A DNA stretch of 64,000 nt from Aureispira sp. CCB-E (lineage in GTDB: Bacteria; Bacteroidota; Bacteroidia; Chitinophagales; Saprospiraceae): positions 1,674,001-1,738,000 of the forward strand of contig NZ_CP133671.1 of assembly GCF_031326345.1 (NCBI RefSeq), given 5' to 3'. The position numbers and the translations under genes are program-made. The notes beneath the pieces are model-generated. The model was not told the origin of the DNA and did no database searches. It saw only the letters and a list, made by a program, of their open reading frames with translations. This document shows positions 17,723-26,975 of this stretch, in pieces (the stretch's first letter is position 1; each line of letters begins with the position of its first letter).

Positions 17723-19160
17723 AGATTTAATCATCAATAAAAACTCTAATTTAAGAGAAGCCCTTCACCATTTAGATAATAAAGGCTCTGGAGTTTTATT
17801 CATCGTAGATGATAATGATACCAATAAGTTATTGGGTATATTAACCGATGGCGATGTTCGTCGATTTTTACTTTCAGAAGTGAATTTAGAGACAGCTGTG
17901 ACCAATGTAATGAATGCTAATTTTGTATCCTTGCCTTCGAATGCTGATAATTCAAAAATTTTGGAATGTTTAAATAATAGAATTAAGATTATCCCATTAT
18001 TGAATGACAGAGGAGAAGTCGTTGATTATGCTTCTCTGAATCGATTGCGACGCATTTCAATTGCCTCTCCATTATTGGAGGGAAACGAGTTGACTTATTT
18101 AACAGAGTGCATCAAAACGAACTGGATTTCTTCTCAAGGAAAATATGTTCGAAAATTTGAAGCTTTGTTTAAAGAATATCATGAAAATTATGAGGCCTTG
18201 GCGGTAAGTAATGGAACCGTAGCTTTGCACTTAGCTTTAGCCGCTTTGGATATAGGCAAAGGAGATGAGGTAATTGTGCCTAATATGACTTTTGCTGCTT
18301 CTATCAATGCAATTATTTATACCGGTGCCACGCCTGTATTGGCTGAAATTGAAGCGGATACTTTGAACATAGATGCTCGTAAAATTGAGGAGTTGATTAC
18401 CGATAGAACCAAGGCTATTATGCCCGTTCATTTGTATGGGCAGGCTTGTGACATGAATGAAATTATGCGAATTGCAGAAAAGCATGACTTATTGGTAGTA
18501 GAGGACTGTGCAGAGGCCTTGGGCTCTACTTACGAGGGAAAGCCTCTAGGGGCATTTGGAGATGCGGCAACGTTTAGTTTTTATGGCAACAAAACCATTA
18601 CAACTGGAGAAGGAGGGATGGTTTTGTTTAAGAACTTTGACATTGCAGATAAAGGAGCTGTTTTGCGTGATCATGGAATGAGCAAAGAAAAACGCTACTG
18701 GCACGATTATGTTGGGTTTAATTACCGATTAACAAACCTACAAGCAGCGATAGGAGTTGCTCAATTTGAGCGATTGGATGAGTTTGTTAATGCCAAAAAA
18801 ACATTGGCTCAAAAATACAATGAAGTTCTTTCTAAGTATGATTTCTTCCAAACTCCTATTGAAAAAGAAAATGTTACGAACTCTTATTGGTTGTATACTT
18901 TCTTAATAAATGAAACAGCTCCTTTTACACGAAAAGATTTAATGGACTTTTTGAATGAAAAAGGAGTAGAAACAAGACCCATCTTTTTTCCTTTGAATGT
19001 AATGCCTCCATACGTTGAGTATGCTCAAAATAATACTTTTGATATTTCTGAACGTGTTTCTAAAGCTGGGATGAGTTTGCCTTCTGCGGTCAATTTATCT
19101 GCCTTAGAGGTTGATTATATTTGTGATTGTCTTAATGAGTTTGTTTCGATGTACTCATAA
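17712..19160 (+). CDS. CBS-domain / DegT aminotransferase fusion
   Basis: 482 residues, about 115 longer than ordinary DegT/DnrJ/EryC1/StrS enzymes because of an N-terminal pair of CBS motifs (about 10-115; note 'LLGILTDGDVRRFLL' at 40-54). The aminotransferase part (120-482) is complete: 'AVSNGTVALHLAL', 'EVIVPNMTFAAS', 'VVEDCAEALGS', and the PLP lysine Lys294 in FSFYGNKTITTGEGG. It would transfer an amino group from glutamate to a 4-keto sugar, as LegC or PseC do. CBS pairs usually bind adenine nucleotides, so the fusion suggests allosteric control. In Campylobacter the CBS pair is instead on the sugar nucleotidyltransferase PtmE. Confidence 0.88.
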   Translation: MEIKDLIINKNSNLREALHHLDNKGSGVLFIVDDNDTNKLLGILTDGDVRRFLLSEVNLETAVTNVMNANFVSLPSNADNSKILECLNNRIKIIPLLNDRGEVVDYASLNRLRRISIASPLLEGNELTYLTECIKTNWISSQGKYVRKFEALFKEYHENYEALAVSNGTVALHLALAALDIGKGDEVIVPNMTFAASINAIIYTGATPVLAEIEADTLNIDARKIEELITDRTKAIMPVHLYGQACDMNEIMRIAEKHDLLVVEDCAEALGSTYEGKPLGAFGDAATFSFYGNKTITTGEGGMVLFKNFDIADKGAVLRDHGMSKEKRYWHDYVGFNYRLTNLQAAIGVAQFERLDEFVNAKKTLAQKYNEVLSKYDFFQTPIEKENVTNSYWLYTFLINETAPFTRKDLMDFLNEKGVETRPIFFPLNVMPPYVEYAQNNTFDISERVSKAGMSLPSAVNLSALEVDYICDCLNEFVSMYS

Positions 19161-19202
19161 GTAAGGATGGAAGGAAGTAATCTTTGAATTATATAATACA
19201 AT

Positions 19203-19345
19203 AGTTCGTTGAAACCACGAAGTAGCAGCAAACCGAGCTGTGCGAGCTCACGACCGAAGGGAGTAACAAAGCTAAACTACCACGTAGTAGCACCGCAAGT
19301 AACTAAGCTTGCGACCTCATGACCGCAGGGAATAATCAACGAACT
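19203..19345. repeat. Dispersed intergenic repeat, copy B
   Basis: The ends AGTTCGTTGA (19203-19212) and TCAACGAACT (19336-19345) are perfect inverted repeats identical to copy A. Inside are two related sub-units, each made of CCACG(A/T)AGTAGCA, a small stem, then CTCA(C/T)GACCG(A/C)AGGGA. The 59 bases at 19215-19273 are nearly the exact reverse complement of 23333-23391. It splits the nonulosonate operon between the aminotransferase and the CMP-sugar synthetase. Confidence 0.75.
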
Positions 19346-19503
19346 ACTAATATTAGGTAATAGTAGTTAGCCGTGTTGCTACTGGGGCGTGTCTTATTTA
19401 CTTCATTAACTTTATTTCATGAGATCATTATGGCTTAGTTAAAATTGTGTTGATACGGTATAGTATAAAAAAGTATAATAGATGTCATTAAAAAAAATTG
19501 ACA

Positions 19504-20232
19504 ATGAATAATATGAATGTATTAATAACAATCTGTGCTAGAGGAGGGTCAAAAGGATTGCCAGGCAAGAATGTTAAAGAAATTGCAGGGAAACCACTGA
19601 TTGCTTATTCTATCGCAACAGCAAATAAGTTTGCTAAAAGTTATGGGGGAAAAGTTATCATAACACTAAGTACAGATAGCAAAGAAATACGAACAATAGC
19701 TTCTGAGCATGGTTTGGTAACTGATTATATTCGACCTGCTGCATTGGCAACAGATAAAATTAGTAAAACGCCTGCGTTAAAAGATATATTAAAATATGAA
19801 GAAGAAAGAAATCAAATAAAGTTTGACTTGCTTATAGATTTTGATATCACTTCTCCAATGAGAACAATAGAAGATATAGAGACAGCCATTAAAATTATTG
19901 AAAATGATCGTAATGCAGTAAATCTAGTAACCGTAAATACTGCCCATCGAAACCCTTATTTTAATATGTTGGAAGAAAAGGAAGATGGTTATTTTGGCGT
20001 ATCCAAAAAAACTGCTACTCCTTTTTACTCTCGTCAAGGTGCTCCCATCGTATATGACATGAACTCGTCTTTTTATATCTTTAAACGGCATTATTTTGAG
20101 AATAATTATAATGGATCTTTGACAGATAGAACATTGGTATACAAAATGCCACATGCTTGTTTTGATGTCGATAGTTTAGATGATTTTGAATACATGGAAT
20201 ACTTGATTACTACAGGCAAATGGGAGTTCTAA
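19504..20232 (+). CDS. CMP-nonulosonate cytidylyltransferase (NeuA/LegF-like)
   Basis: 242 residues from the ATG at 19504; a TTG two codons earlier is also open. The nucleotidyltransferase signature ARGGSKGLPGKN lies at 12-23, followed by 'GKPLIAYSI', 'LSTDSKEIRTIA', 'DFDITSPMRT' and 'YDMNSSFYIFKR', as in CMP-N-acetylneuraminate synthetases. It activates the nine-carbon sugar with CTP. This is the required partner of the NeuB-type synthase upstream. Its stop shares one base with the next start. Confidence 0.88.
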   Translation: MNNMNVLITICARGGSKGLPGKNVKEIAGKPLIAYSIATANKFAKSYGGKVIITLSTDSKEIRTIASEHGLVTDYIRPAALATDKISKTPALKDILKYEEERNQIKFDLLIDFDITSPMRTIEDIETAIKIIENDRNAVNLVTVNTAHRNPYFNMLEEKEDGYFGVSKKTATPFYSRQGAPIVYDMNSSFYIFKRHYFENNYNGSLTDRTLVYKMPHACFDVDSLDDFEYMEYLITTGKWEF

Positions 20233-21155
20233 TGAAGGTTGTGATAATTGGTTTAGGGAGTATTGGGAAAAAACATGTTGATGCTCTGATGCAAATAGAG
20301 GAGCATAACTTTGATATATATGCACTTCGAAGTTCCATGAACAAAACAAAAACGTATAAAAATGTTAACAACATTTACTCTTTAGAAGTACTACCTTTTG
20401 AGCCTGATTTTTTTATTATCTCTAATCCTACATTTCTTCATTTTCAAACGTTGCAAACATTAATTTTATTTGAAAAGCCTTTGTTAATTGAGAAACCTGC
20501 TGTTATGCTTTTGAAAGAAGCAGCTATTATTGAACCTATTCTTAGGAAAAAAAATATTTTAAATTATGTAGGGTGCAATCTTAGGTTTTTGGAAGTTTTG
20601 ACCTTTTCAAAAGATTTTCTTAGAAAGAAAAACTTGAGAATTAATGAAGTCAATATCTATGCAGGGTCTTATTTGCCGAGTTGGCGTCCCAGCCAAAACT
20701 TTAGAGAGGTTTATAGTGCCAATGCAAAAATGGGGGGAGGAATTCATCTTGATTTTATCCATGAAATTGATTATTTATATTGGTTTTTTGGTAAGCCTAA
20801 AATGCAACATAGTATTTTGAGGAATAATTCCTCCCTTGAAATCTCAGCAATAGATTATGCTAATTATAGCTATGTATATAATGAATTTGTGGCTTCTGTT
20901 GTCCTGAATTACTATCGAAAAGATAGAAAACGTACTTTTGAAATCGTTGCAGAAGAAGGGACGCTTCTAATTGAAGTCGAGAAGGGAAAGGTTTTTTTTA
21001 AACAAGAATTGATTTTTCAAACAGATCAATCTATATTGGATACTTATTTTAAACAAATGCGATACTTTGTAAATTGTATTAAAAGTAATGAAAAAACGAT
21101 GAATACTTTTTCCGAAGCATTCGAAGTTTTACAAATGTGTTTAGATGATGAATAA
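20232..21155 (+). CDS. Gfo/Idh/MocA-family sugar oxidoreductase
   Basis: 307 residues from the ATG that overlaps the preceding TAA by one base; another ATG 12 bp earlier is less likely. The Rossmann motif VIIGLGSIGKKH lies at the N-terminus. 'IEKPAV' holds the conserved E-K-P lysine, and 'GGIHLDFIHEIDYLYWFFG' carries the Asp/His pair expected at the active site. Such enzymes oxidise or reduce hydroxyl groups of sugars with NAD(P). Equivalent genes sit in many nonulosonate clusters, where they may modify the activated sugar. The exact substrate is unknown. Confidence 0.85.
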   Translation: MKVVIIGLGSIGKKHVDALMQIEEHNFDIYALRSSMNKTKTYKNVNNIYSLEVLPFEPDFFIISNPTFLHFQTLQTLILFEKPLLIEKPAVMLLKEAAIIEPILRKKNILNYVGCNLRFLEVLTFSKDFLRKKNLRINEVNIYAGSYLPSWRPSQNFREVYSANAKMGGGIHLDFIHEIDYLYWFFGKPKMQHSILRNNSSLEISAIDYANYSYVYNEFVASVVLNYYRKDRKRTFEIVAEEGTLLIEVEKGKVFFKQELIFQTDQSILDTYFKQMRYFVNCIKSNEKTMNTFSEAFEVLQMCLDDE

Positions 21156-21891
21156 ATTAGAAGGAAAGATAATTTTGGTAACTGGAGGAAGTGGATTGTT
21201 AGGGAAAGCAATGTTAAAGCACATTGTAGAAAATGGAGGAATAGCAATAAACGGTGATGTATCGGCAACAGATGATATTCAAAATGGGGTGTTGTCACTT
21301 GATGTAACAAATTTTGCATCTATCAAAAAATGTGTTGATACAATAATAGATTATTATGGAAGAATTGATGGTTTAGTTAACAATGCTTACCCTAGAACAA
21401 AAGATTGGAGCAATAAATTTGAAGATGTTACAATAGAGAGCTGGCGTAAAAATGTAGACATTCAGTTAAATAGTGTTTTTGAAATTACTCAGTTGGTCTT
21501 ATCTAAAATGGTGACACAAAAAAATAAAGGGGCTATTGTTAATATTGCATCTATTTATGGAGTTTTAGGAAATGATTTTACTGTTTATGAAGGAACTAAT
21601 TTAACATCTCCTGCTGCATATGCAGCCATTAAAGGAGGAATTGTTAATTTTACTAAATACCTTGCGTCTTATTATGGACCTCAACAGATTCGAGTAAATT
21701 GTGTTTCTCCAGGAGGAATATTTAATCATCAACCTACTACGTTTGTTGAGAATTATGAAAAAAAAGTCCCTTTGCAAAGAATGGGGATGCCTGAGGATAT
21801 TGCACCAGCAGTTTCTTTTCTATTGTCAGAAGAAGCCAAATATATAACAGGACACAATATTATGGTTGACGGTGGCTGGTCTATCATTTAA
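21145..21891 (+). CDS. Short-chain dehydrogenase/reductase (PtmA-like)
   Basis: 248 residues, overlapping the preceding gene by 11 bp; ATG-ATG gives two possible starts. It has the cofactor motif VTGGSGLLGKA, 'NNAYPR' in place of NNAG, catalytic Ser in NIASIYG, and Tyr-x-x-x-Lys in YAAIKGG. The C-terminus 'ITGHNIMVDGGWSI' is typical. It resembles PtmA-type reductases of flagellin-glycosylation loci. Together with the Gfo/Idh gene it probably carries out a redox step on the nonulosonic acid or its CMP form, which is an inference from neighbourhood. Confidence 0.87.
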   Translation: MMNKLEGKIILVTGGSGLLGKAMLKHIVENGGIAINGDVSATDDIQNGVLSLDVTNFASIKKCVDTIIDYYGRIDGLVNNAYPRTKDWSNKFEDVTIESWRKNVDIQLNSVFEITQLVLSKMVTQKNKGAIVNIASIYGVLGNDFTVYEGTNLTSPAAYAAIKGGIVNFTKYLASYYGPQQIRVNCVSPGGIFNHQPTTFVENYEKKVPLQRMGMPEDIAPAVSFLLSEEAKYITGHNIMVDGGWSII

Positions 21892-21902
21892 GTTGTATAA
21901 AA

Positions 21903-23222
21903 ATGAACAATAGAAAGAAGTCTATTTCTAAAATAAAAATATCCCCCAAAATTGAGGTCTATATTTCAATCTTGAAGTTTGGCTTTAGTGGTTTATTAGA
22001 AGCAACTACACCAAATGTTCGAGCCATTTTTACAGCTAAAACAATTTGGAAGAAATGGATAAATATTATAGGTCGTTTTTTTTTACTTCCAATAAAAGAA
22101 ATTTATTATCGTTTTAAGTATTCAAAACAAATATCTTATACTAAAATAATAGGGAAACCATGTTTGCTTATTACTAGTGAAAACAATAGGAACACATTAA
22201 ATTTTATAAAACAGCAAGAAAAAGAGGCTGTTTATTTAGCTAGTGAGGGGTATGTGTCTAGCAAAGACGATATTGTTGTATTATTGCACAGGGTTATATG
22301 GTTTAGAATATATTTATATCCTTGGATGCTTTGGCATTTTTATAAATATTATGGCAAGCAAGCGTTGAGTTATATGGATTATGTTTTTAAGGGAGTGGGG
22401 CAGTATGAGGCTTGTTTACAATTTTTAGAAAAGTATAAACCTAGATATATTGTTTGGGCAAATGATCACAGTATTTTTCCTCGGGCACTTCTTATGGCCG
22501 CTAAGACATTAGAAATACCAACTATTTACATTCAACATGCGAGTGTTACACCCTATTTCCCTCCTTTGGACTTTGATTTAAGTTTATTAGAAGGGCAAGC
22601 AACATTAGACCAATATCAATCGAATGGGCGGGTTAATGGCTTGGTGAAATTTGTTGGGATGCCAAAATTTGATTCCTATATCAATTGCCGTAATACTAAG
22701 ATTCGTGTACAAAACATAGGTGTTTGTTCCAATAAAATGGATGAGCAAGTAGTCGTAGAAACTTTTTTGAGAGAGCTTAGCAATACTTTTCCTACTATCA
22801 CAATTACATTTAGACCGCATCCTGCTGATGATACAAGCTTTAATATACCTAACAAAGTTTTAAGATCTACGAAAGAAGAAAATGCATTTGACTTTCTAAA
22901 AAAACAAGATTTGATTATAGCAGGAAATACGTCCATTCATTTAGAAGCCGTACTGTTAAACGTTGTTAGTATTTATTATGAGTTTATCCCTTTTGAGGAG
23001 GATATACGAGATATGTATCGTTATTGCAAAAATGGATTGGCTAGTCATGCCTTAGATTATGAACACCTTTTGGAACTAATAAAAAAAGAAATAGAAGCCA
23101 AAGATACGGAGGTCTACAAAAAAGCGGCTTATTATAACGCTGTTTTAGGAACGGAAAATGAAGGAAAAAGCGGTGCATTGGCAATTCAGTATATTAATGA
23201 GTTCATGCAAGGCAGGAGTTAA
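21903..23222 (+). CDS. Putative GT-B glycosyltransferase of surface glycan
   Basis: 439 residues, no signal peptide, basic N-terminus. The second half shows a GT-B pattern: 'PTIYIQHASVTPYFPP', 'FRPHPADD', and 'LIIAGNTSIHLEAVLLN'. This resembles polysialyltransferase- and CDP-glycerol-transferase-like capsule enzymes, in which the R-P-H-P motif contacts the nucleotide. Being last in the operon behind a CMP-sugar synthetase, it is the natural candidate to transfer the CMP-nonulosonate to an acceptor. The exact family remains uncertain. It starts 11 bp after the SDR stop. Confidence 0.68.
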   Translation: MNNRKKSISKIKISPKIEVYISILKFGFSGLLEATTPNVRAIFTAKTIWKKWINIIGRFFLLPIKEIYYRFKYSKQISYTKIIGKPCLLITSENNRNTLNFIKQQEKEAVYLASEGYVSSKDDIVVLLHRVIWFRIYLYPWMLWHFYKYYGKQALSYMDYVFKGVGQYEACLQFLEKYKPRYIVWANDHSIFPRALLMAAKTLEIPTIYIQHASVTPYFPPLDFDLSLLEGQATLDQYQSNGRVNGLVKFVGMPKFDSYINCRNTKIRVQNIGVCSNKMDEQVVVETFLRELSNTFPTITITFRPHPADDTSFNIPNKVLRSTKEENAFDFLKKQDLIIAGNTSIHLEAVLLNVVSIYYEFIPFEEDIRDMYRYCKNGLASHALDYEHLLELIKKEIEAKDTEVYKKAAYYNAVLGTENEGKSGALAIQYINEFMQGRS

Positions 23223-23244
23223 TTGCTATAAATTAACTGCTTAG

Positions 23245-23420
23245 TTAATATAATACTCTGTTGGTTTTTTAGTTTTTCTACGAACCCGTAGGCGCACGAA
23301 GTAAAAACGTAAAAAGCATCTTGCATTAGTTTAGCTTTGTTACTTCCTTCGGTCGTGAGCTCGCACAGCTCGGTTCGCTGCTACTCCGTGGTACCGTGTG
23401 AGGGCTTCGCCGTTGATTAT
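23245..23420. repeat. Dispersed intergenic repeat, copy C, inverted orientation
   Basis: 23333-23391 is the reverse complement of 19215-19273 with only a few changes. To its left, TTTTTAGTTTTTCTACGAAC and the CATCTTGCATTAGTTTA stretch are repeated at about 33465-33540. To its right, GGTACCGTGTGAGGGCTT and GTTGATTAT are shared with 33581-33611. The similarity to the 33-kb copy continues weakly up to the following coding region. Confidence 0.65.
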
Positions 23421-23521
23421 CACTCTTTTAGTACAAAGATTGGCTAAGGTGTATCTTGCTGATAATCAAAATGGTGCGATTTTTTAGCGGAGTAATGTTA
23501 ATAATGTTAATAGACAACCAA

Positions 23522-24670
23522 ATGAAAATACTATTTATAACGCATTATACACAATATTACGGAGCAAACCGGTCTTTAGTTAATATGATAGAAGGGTTTG
23601 CAAAGTTGGATTATTCTATAAAAGTAATTGTACCAGGAATTGGTGAAATTACCAATGTTTTGGAACAAATTAATTGTGCATACGAAGTAGTAGCTTTTTA
23701 CCCTTTTGTTTATAGGGAGGGTAGACCTAGTTTTTTTCGTAGAAAAAAAAGAGCTCAAAAGAATAAACAAGCTTTGATACAAATGAGGCATATTGCCAAA
23801 GAATTTCAAGCGCAGTGTATCTATAGTAATAGTTCTGTCTTTGATATTGGTTTTAAGTTGGCAAAAATAGAAGAATTGCCACATGTATGGCACATTCGAG
23901 AAATGGCAGAATTACATTATAATTATAAATTCTATCCTAATAAAGCAGCTTTTGTAACAGCTTTGAAAAAAACAGATTTAGTTGTTGCTATATCAAAGGC
24001 AATAGGACAAAGAGTTTTAGAAGAAAATGGTATTGTTGATTACAATATAGTCTATAATGCGGTTTTTTCAAGAGAACAGTTCAATGCTTTAGATACCGTC
24101 AAGAGCTCAAAGGATGATACCGTTATTTTTACAGTTGTTGGAATGTTACATCCATCTAAGCAACAAGCTAAAATTATTAAAGCGTTTGCAAAATTAATTA
24201 AAAAATTCCCGAATACCAAGCTTTTAGTGGTAGGTGACGGTCAGTATTTATATACATTGTACCTTAAAATATTAGTACAATATTTAAACTTGAAAGATAG
24301 TGTGCAATTGCTAGGGTATCTTCCTAATCTAAAAGAAATTTATCGAGAAACAGATATTGTGATTACAGCTTCTTTATACGAAGGATTAGGGCGATCTACT
24401 GTTGAGGGTATGGCTTATGAAAAACCAATTATCGGTGTGAGAAGTGGTGCGACCCCCGAATTAGTAGAGCATGGTAAGAGAGGTTTATTATTTGATAACA
24501 AAAAGGAAGGAGAGTTATTGGCAGCTATGGAAGATATGGTTCGATATCCTGAAAAACGAAAAAGGATGGGAAAAGCTGGTAGAACCTTTGTCGCCTCTAA
24601 TTTTATGACCGATGATTATACTTATAAAATGCATGAAATTTTGAAAAAACTTGCGAAGCAAGATATCTAA
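23522..24670 (+). CDS. Family-4-type glycosyltransferase
   Basis: 382 residues from the ATG beginning MKILFITHYTQYYGANRSL; longer TTG or ATG starts exist upstream but lie in repeat-derived DNA. The GT4 pattern is clear: N-terminal 'GANRSLVNMI' acceptor loop, 'VGMLHPSKQQAKIIKAF' at the domain junction, 'LVVGDGQ', and the donor-site block 'SLYEGLGRSTVEGMAYEKPI' with its E-x7-E spacing. It should transfer a sugar from a nucleotide donor at the cytosolic face during surface-polysaccharide assembly. It is the last gene of the glycan region. Confidence 0.9.
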   Translation: MKILFITHYTQYYGANRSLVNMIEGFAKLDYSIKVIVPGIGEITNVLEQINCAYEVVAFYPFVYREGRPSFFRRKKRAQKNKQALIQMRHIAKEFQAQCIYSNSSVFDIGFKLAKIEELPHVWHIREMAELHYNYKFYPNKAAFVTALKKTDLVVAISKAIGQRVLEENGIVDYNIVYNAVFSREQFNALDTVKSSKDDTVIFTVVGMLHPSKQQAKIIKAFAKLIKKFPNTKLLVVGDGQYLYTLYLKILVQYLNLKDSVQLLGYLPNLKEIYRETDIVITASLYEGLGRSTVEGMAYEKPIIGVRSGATPELVEHGKRGLLFDNKKEGELLAAMEDMVRYPEKRKRMGKAGRTFVASNFMTDDYTYKMHEILKKLAKQDI

Positions 24671-24763
24671 GCCTTAATTTTATCATGCAAGAATTGAAAC
24701 ATTCCAAATAACTTTCCCGTTTCAGCTAATTCCAAATTATTTCACCAATAAAAACGAATTAGC

Positions 24764-26074
24764 ATGACTACCCCAATCCCATTTTCAGAAGCTTTTTTAC
24801 ACTATATCTGGCAATTTAAATTGTTTGATTTTAAAGATCTTAAGACGGTTGATGGAGAGTCGATTGAATTAATTCGGGTAGGCAGACAAAACGATCATGC
24901 GGGACCTGATTTTAGTGATGCTCGTATTCGAATAGGAGGAACTTTATGGGCTGGAAGTGTAGAAATTCATAAAAAATCCTCCGATTGGTTGGTGCACCAG
25001 CATCAAAAAGACAAGGCTTATAAGAATACCATATTACATGTCGTTTATGAGCACGATCAGTCTATTTATAGAGCAGATGGCACCACAGTTCCTACGTTAA
25101 TACTAAAAAATAAAATTCCCAATCAATACATAGAACGCTACTGGGCATTGGAGACCAATCAACAAAGCATACCTTGCGAACAGCAATTTTTTGAGGTCTC
25201 TATTCATTTAAAAAAAATGTGGTTGGATCGTTTGGTTGTCGAACGACTAGAAGATAAAACAGCAGAAATTATAACTTGTTTAGAACAAACGCAGTACAAT
25301 TGGGAAGTCGTATTTTATCAATTCTTGGCTCGAAATTTTGGAATGAAGCAAAATACTAGTGCTTTTGAGGCTTTGGCGCAATCACTGCCATTGATGGTGC
25401 TAGCGAAACATAAACAGGATCTGTTTCAATTAGAGGCTTTGCTATTCGGACAAGCAGGTTTTTTGTTTGAATTGAATGGGGAAGAGGTAGAAGACAAATA
25501 TCTCCAGAAGCTAGAAAAAGAGTACCAGTACTTAGCGCATAAATACGAATTAATAGCTTTGAATGCTTCTAGTTGGAAATTTGGAAGAATGCGCCCTGCT
25601 AATTTTCCAACGATTCGTTTGGCTCAATTTGCGGTTCTGATTCATCAATCAAGCCACTTATTCTCCAAAATTTTAGCCACACAACATGTGGTAGACTGCA
25701 AAAAAATGTTTCATTTGGAACTGAATGGTTATTGGGATACCCATTATAGATTAGGAGAATCTTCTAGCCACCGTAAGAAAAGACTGGGCAGCAAAACAAT
25801 CGATTTGATTTTAATAAATACCATTGCCCCTTTTCTTTTTGTTTATGGTGTTTATAAGGGCGAAGATAGATATAAAAAACGAGCATTGGAGTTGCTGCAA
25901 TTGGTGAAGCCAGAAGTAAATATGGTTGTTGCACAATGGCAGAATTTGGGCATGAAGCCTCATTCAGCTTATGACACACAGGGGCTTATTCAGCTAAAAA
26001 ATAAATACTGTCGAGCCAAGCGTTGTTTGTCGTGTGCCATAGGTCATAAAATATTGCAAAGATCTTCATCTTGA
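24764..26074 (+). CDS. DUF2851 family protein
   Basis: 436 residues. The opening 'FLHYIWQFKLFDFKDLKT', then 'RVGRQNDHAGPDFSDARI' and 'WAGSVEIHKKSSDW', is the DUF2851 hallmark, a family almost confined to Bacteroidota and of unknown role. The C-terminus holds a conserved cysteine set 'KYCRAKRCLSCAIG' that could bind metal. The acidic and histidine residues in the N-terminal block recall nuclease-like sites, but this is only an impression. The gene stands alone with 93 bp upstream and no visible operon partner. Confidence 0.85.
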   Translation: MTTPIPFSEAFLHYIWQFKLFDFKDLKTVDGESIELIRVGRQNDHAGPDFSDARIRIGGTLWAGSVEIHKKSSDWLVHQHQKDKAYKNTILHVVYEHDQSIYRADGTTVPTLILKNKIPNQYIERYWALETNQQSIPCEQQFFEVSIHLKKMWLDRLVVERLEDKTAEIITCLEQTQYNWEVVFYQFLARNFGMKQNTSAFEALAQSLPLMVLAKHKQDLFQLEALLFGQAGFLFELNGEEVEDKYLQKLEKEYQYLAHKYELIALNASSWKFGRMRPANFPTIRLAQFAVLIHQSSHLFSKILATQHVVDCKKMFHLELNGYWDTHYRLGESSSHRKKRLGSKTIDLILINTIAPFLFVYGVYKGEDRYKKRALELLQLVKPEVNMVVAQWQNLGMKPHSAYDTQGLIQLKNKYCRAKRCLSCAIGHKILQRSSS

Positions 26075-26393
26075 CTTTATATATTTATAAAATTGCCACA
26101 AAAAGCTAATAGTCCTAACTAGAACTCTTGTTCAAAAGTTGGAAGGAGAATAGTTAAAATGCTGTGTTATATGTCTCGTCTAACTTTGAAGAAAATCAAC
26201 TGTTTTCTAAACTTTTAGTTTAATTTTTAGGATATAAAATAAGGCGATTATTTATTTGTTGTGTAATTCAAAAATTGTATCTTGTTTAGATAGTCAATTA
26301 ATAAGAATTACTTTTTTTTCATTGGTTTTTAATTCTTATTTGTTGACCAATAGATTTAGAATTAACCAATTATCTCACAAAAAAAATCGCTCC
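26075..26393. other. Intergenic region, nothing recognised
   Basis: 319 AT-rich bases. The reading frame of the next gene is open through the right part (a TTG at 26256), but the translated sequence there is low-complexity and unlike protein, so I take it as untranslated leader. Confidence 0.4.
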
Positions 26394-26834
26394 ATGATTG
26401 ATTTAAAAGAAGTGTTAAAAGAATACGCAGAGGCAAAAAAATACAAGCTAAAAGAACTAGATGACGGCAAGTTAGGAATTGATATAGCCATGAAGTTGCA
26501 AGATGGTAGTTTTAGATATCAGTTTGTATGGCTTTGGGTTGTTCCAGGTAGAGGAAAAGGGAAAGATTGTGTGTATTTTACCAGTAGGGCAGGAACATAT
26601 ACGCCAAATGTTAACTTATACCAGTTGATGAAAGAATCTGGATATGGCGTATATAGTACGGTTACAATTGTACCAGATAAAGATAAGGACGGGAATCCTT
26701 GTGAAACTGTAGTGGTGCAAGCTAGCCCTGTTCATGAGTTTTTGACGAAAGAGGAGTTTTTATACATTTTGTGGGAGGTGGCTGAAGTAGCAGATATCCT
26801 AGAAGAGCGACACTTTGGAGGAGATTTAAACTAA
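26394..26834 (+). CDS. Uncharacterised 146-aa cytosolic protein
   Basis: Begins at ATG with 'MIDLKEVLKEYAEAKKYKL'. The middle is beta-rich ('GSFRYQFVWLWVVPGRGKGK', 'CVYFTSRAGTYTP'), and the end is acidic and helical ('FLTKEEFLYILWEVAEVADI'). The size, acidic pI and alpha-beta-alpha plan are reminiscent of YbjN- or secretion-chaperone-like folds, but I cannot assign it. It has its own terminator 30 bp downstream. Confidence 0.6.
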   Translation: MIDLKEVLKEYAEAKKYKLKELDDGKLGIDIAMKLQDGSFRYQFVWLWVVPGRGKGKDCVYFTSRAGTYTPNVNLYQLMKESGYGVYSTVTIVPDKDKDGNPCETVVVQASPVHEFLTKEEFLYILWEVAEVADILEERHFGGDLN

Positions 26835-26864
26835 AAGTAAATATAAAGATATTGTTTTGAAAAG

Positions 26865-26898
26865 CCTTTGCAGAATATAGTCTTGCAAAGGTTTTTTT
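26865..26898 (+). terminator. Rho-independent terminator
   Basis: CCTTTGCA (26865-26872) pairs with TGCAAAGG (26884-26891), followed by seven T (26892-26898). It ends the 146-residue gene. Confidence 0.8.
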
Positions 26899-26930
26899 AT
26901 TGGTAGGGTTGAGCTTATAGAGGCAAGAAA

Positions 26931-26964
26931 CAAAAAAGCCTCAAAACCAATTGTGGTTTTGAGA
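26931..26964 (-). terminator. Terminator of the first initiator tRNA unit
   Basis: CTCAAAACCA (26940-26949) pairs perfectly with TGGTTTTGAG (26954-26963). On the minus strand the hairpin is followed by GGC and a T-run (the A-run at 26932-26937). Confidence 0.8.
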
Positions 26965-26975
26965 CTTTGAAATAG

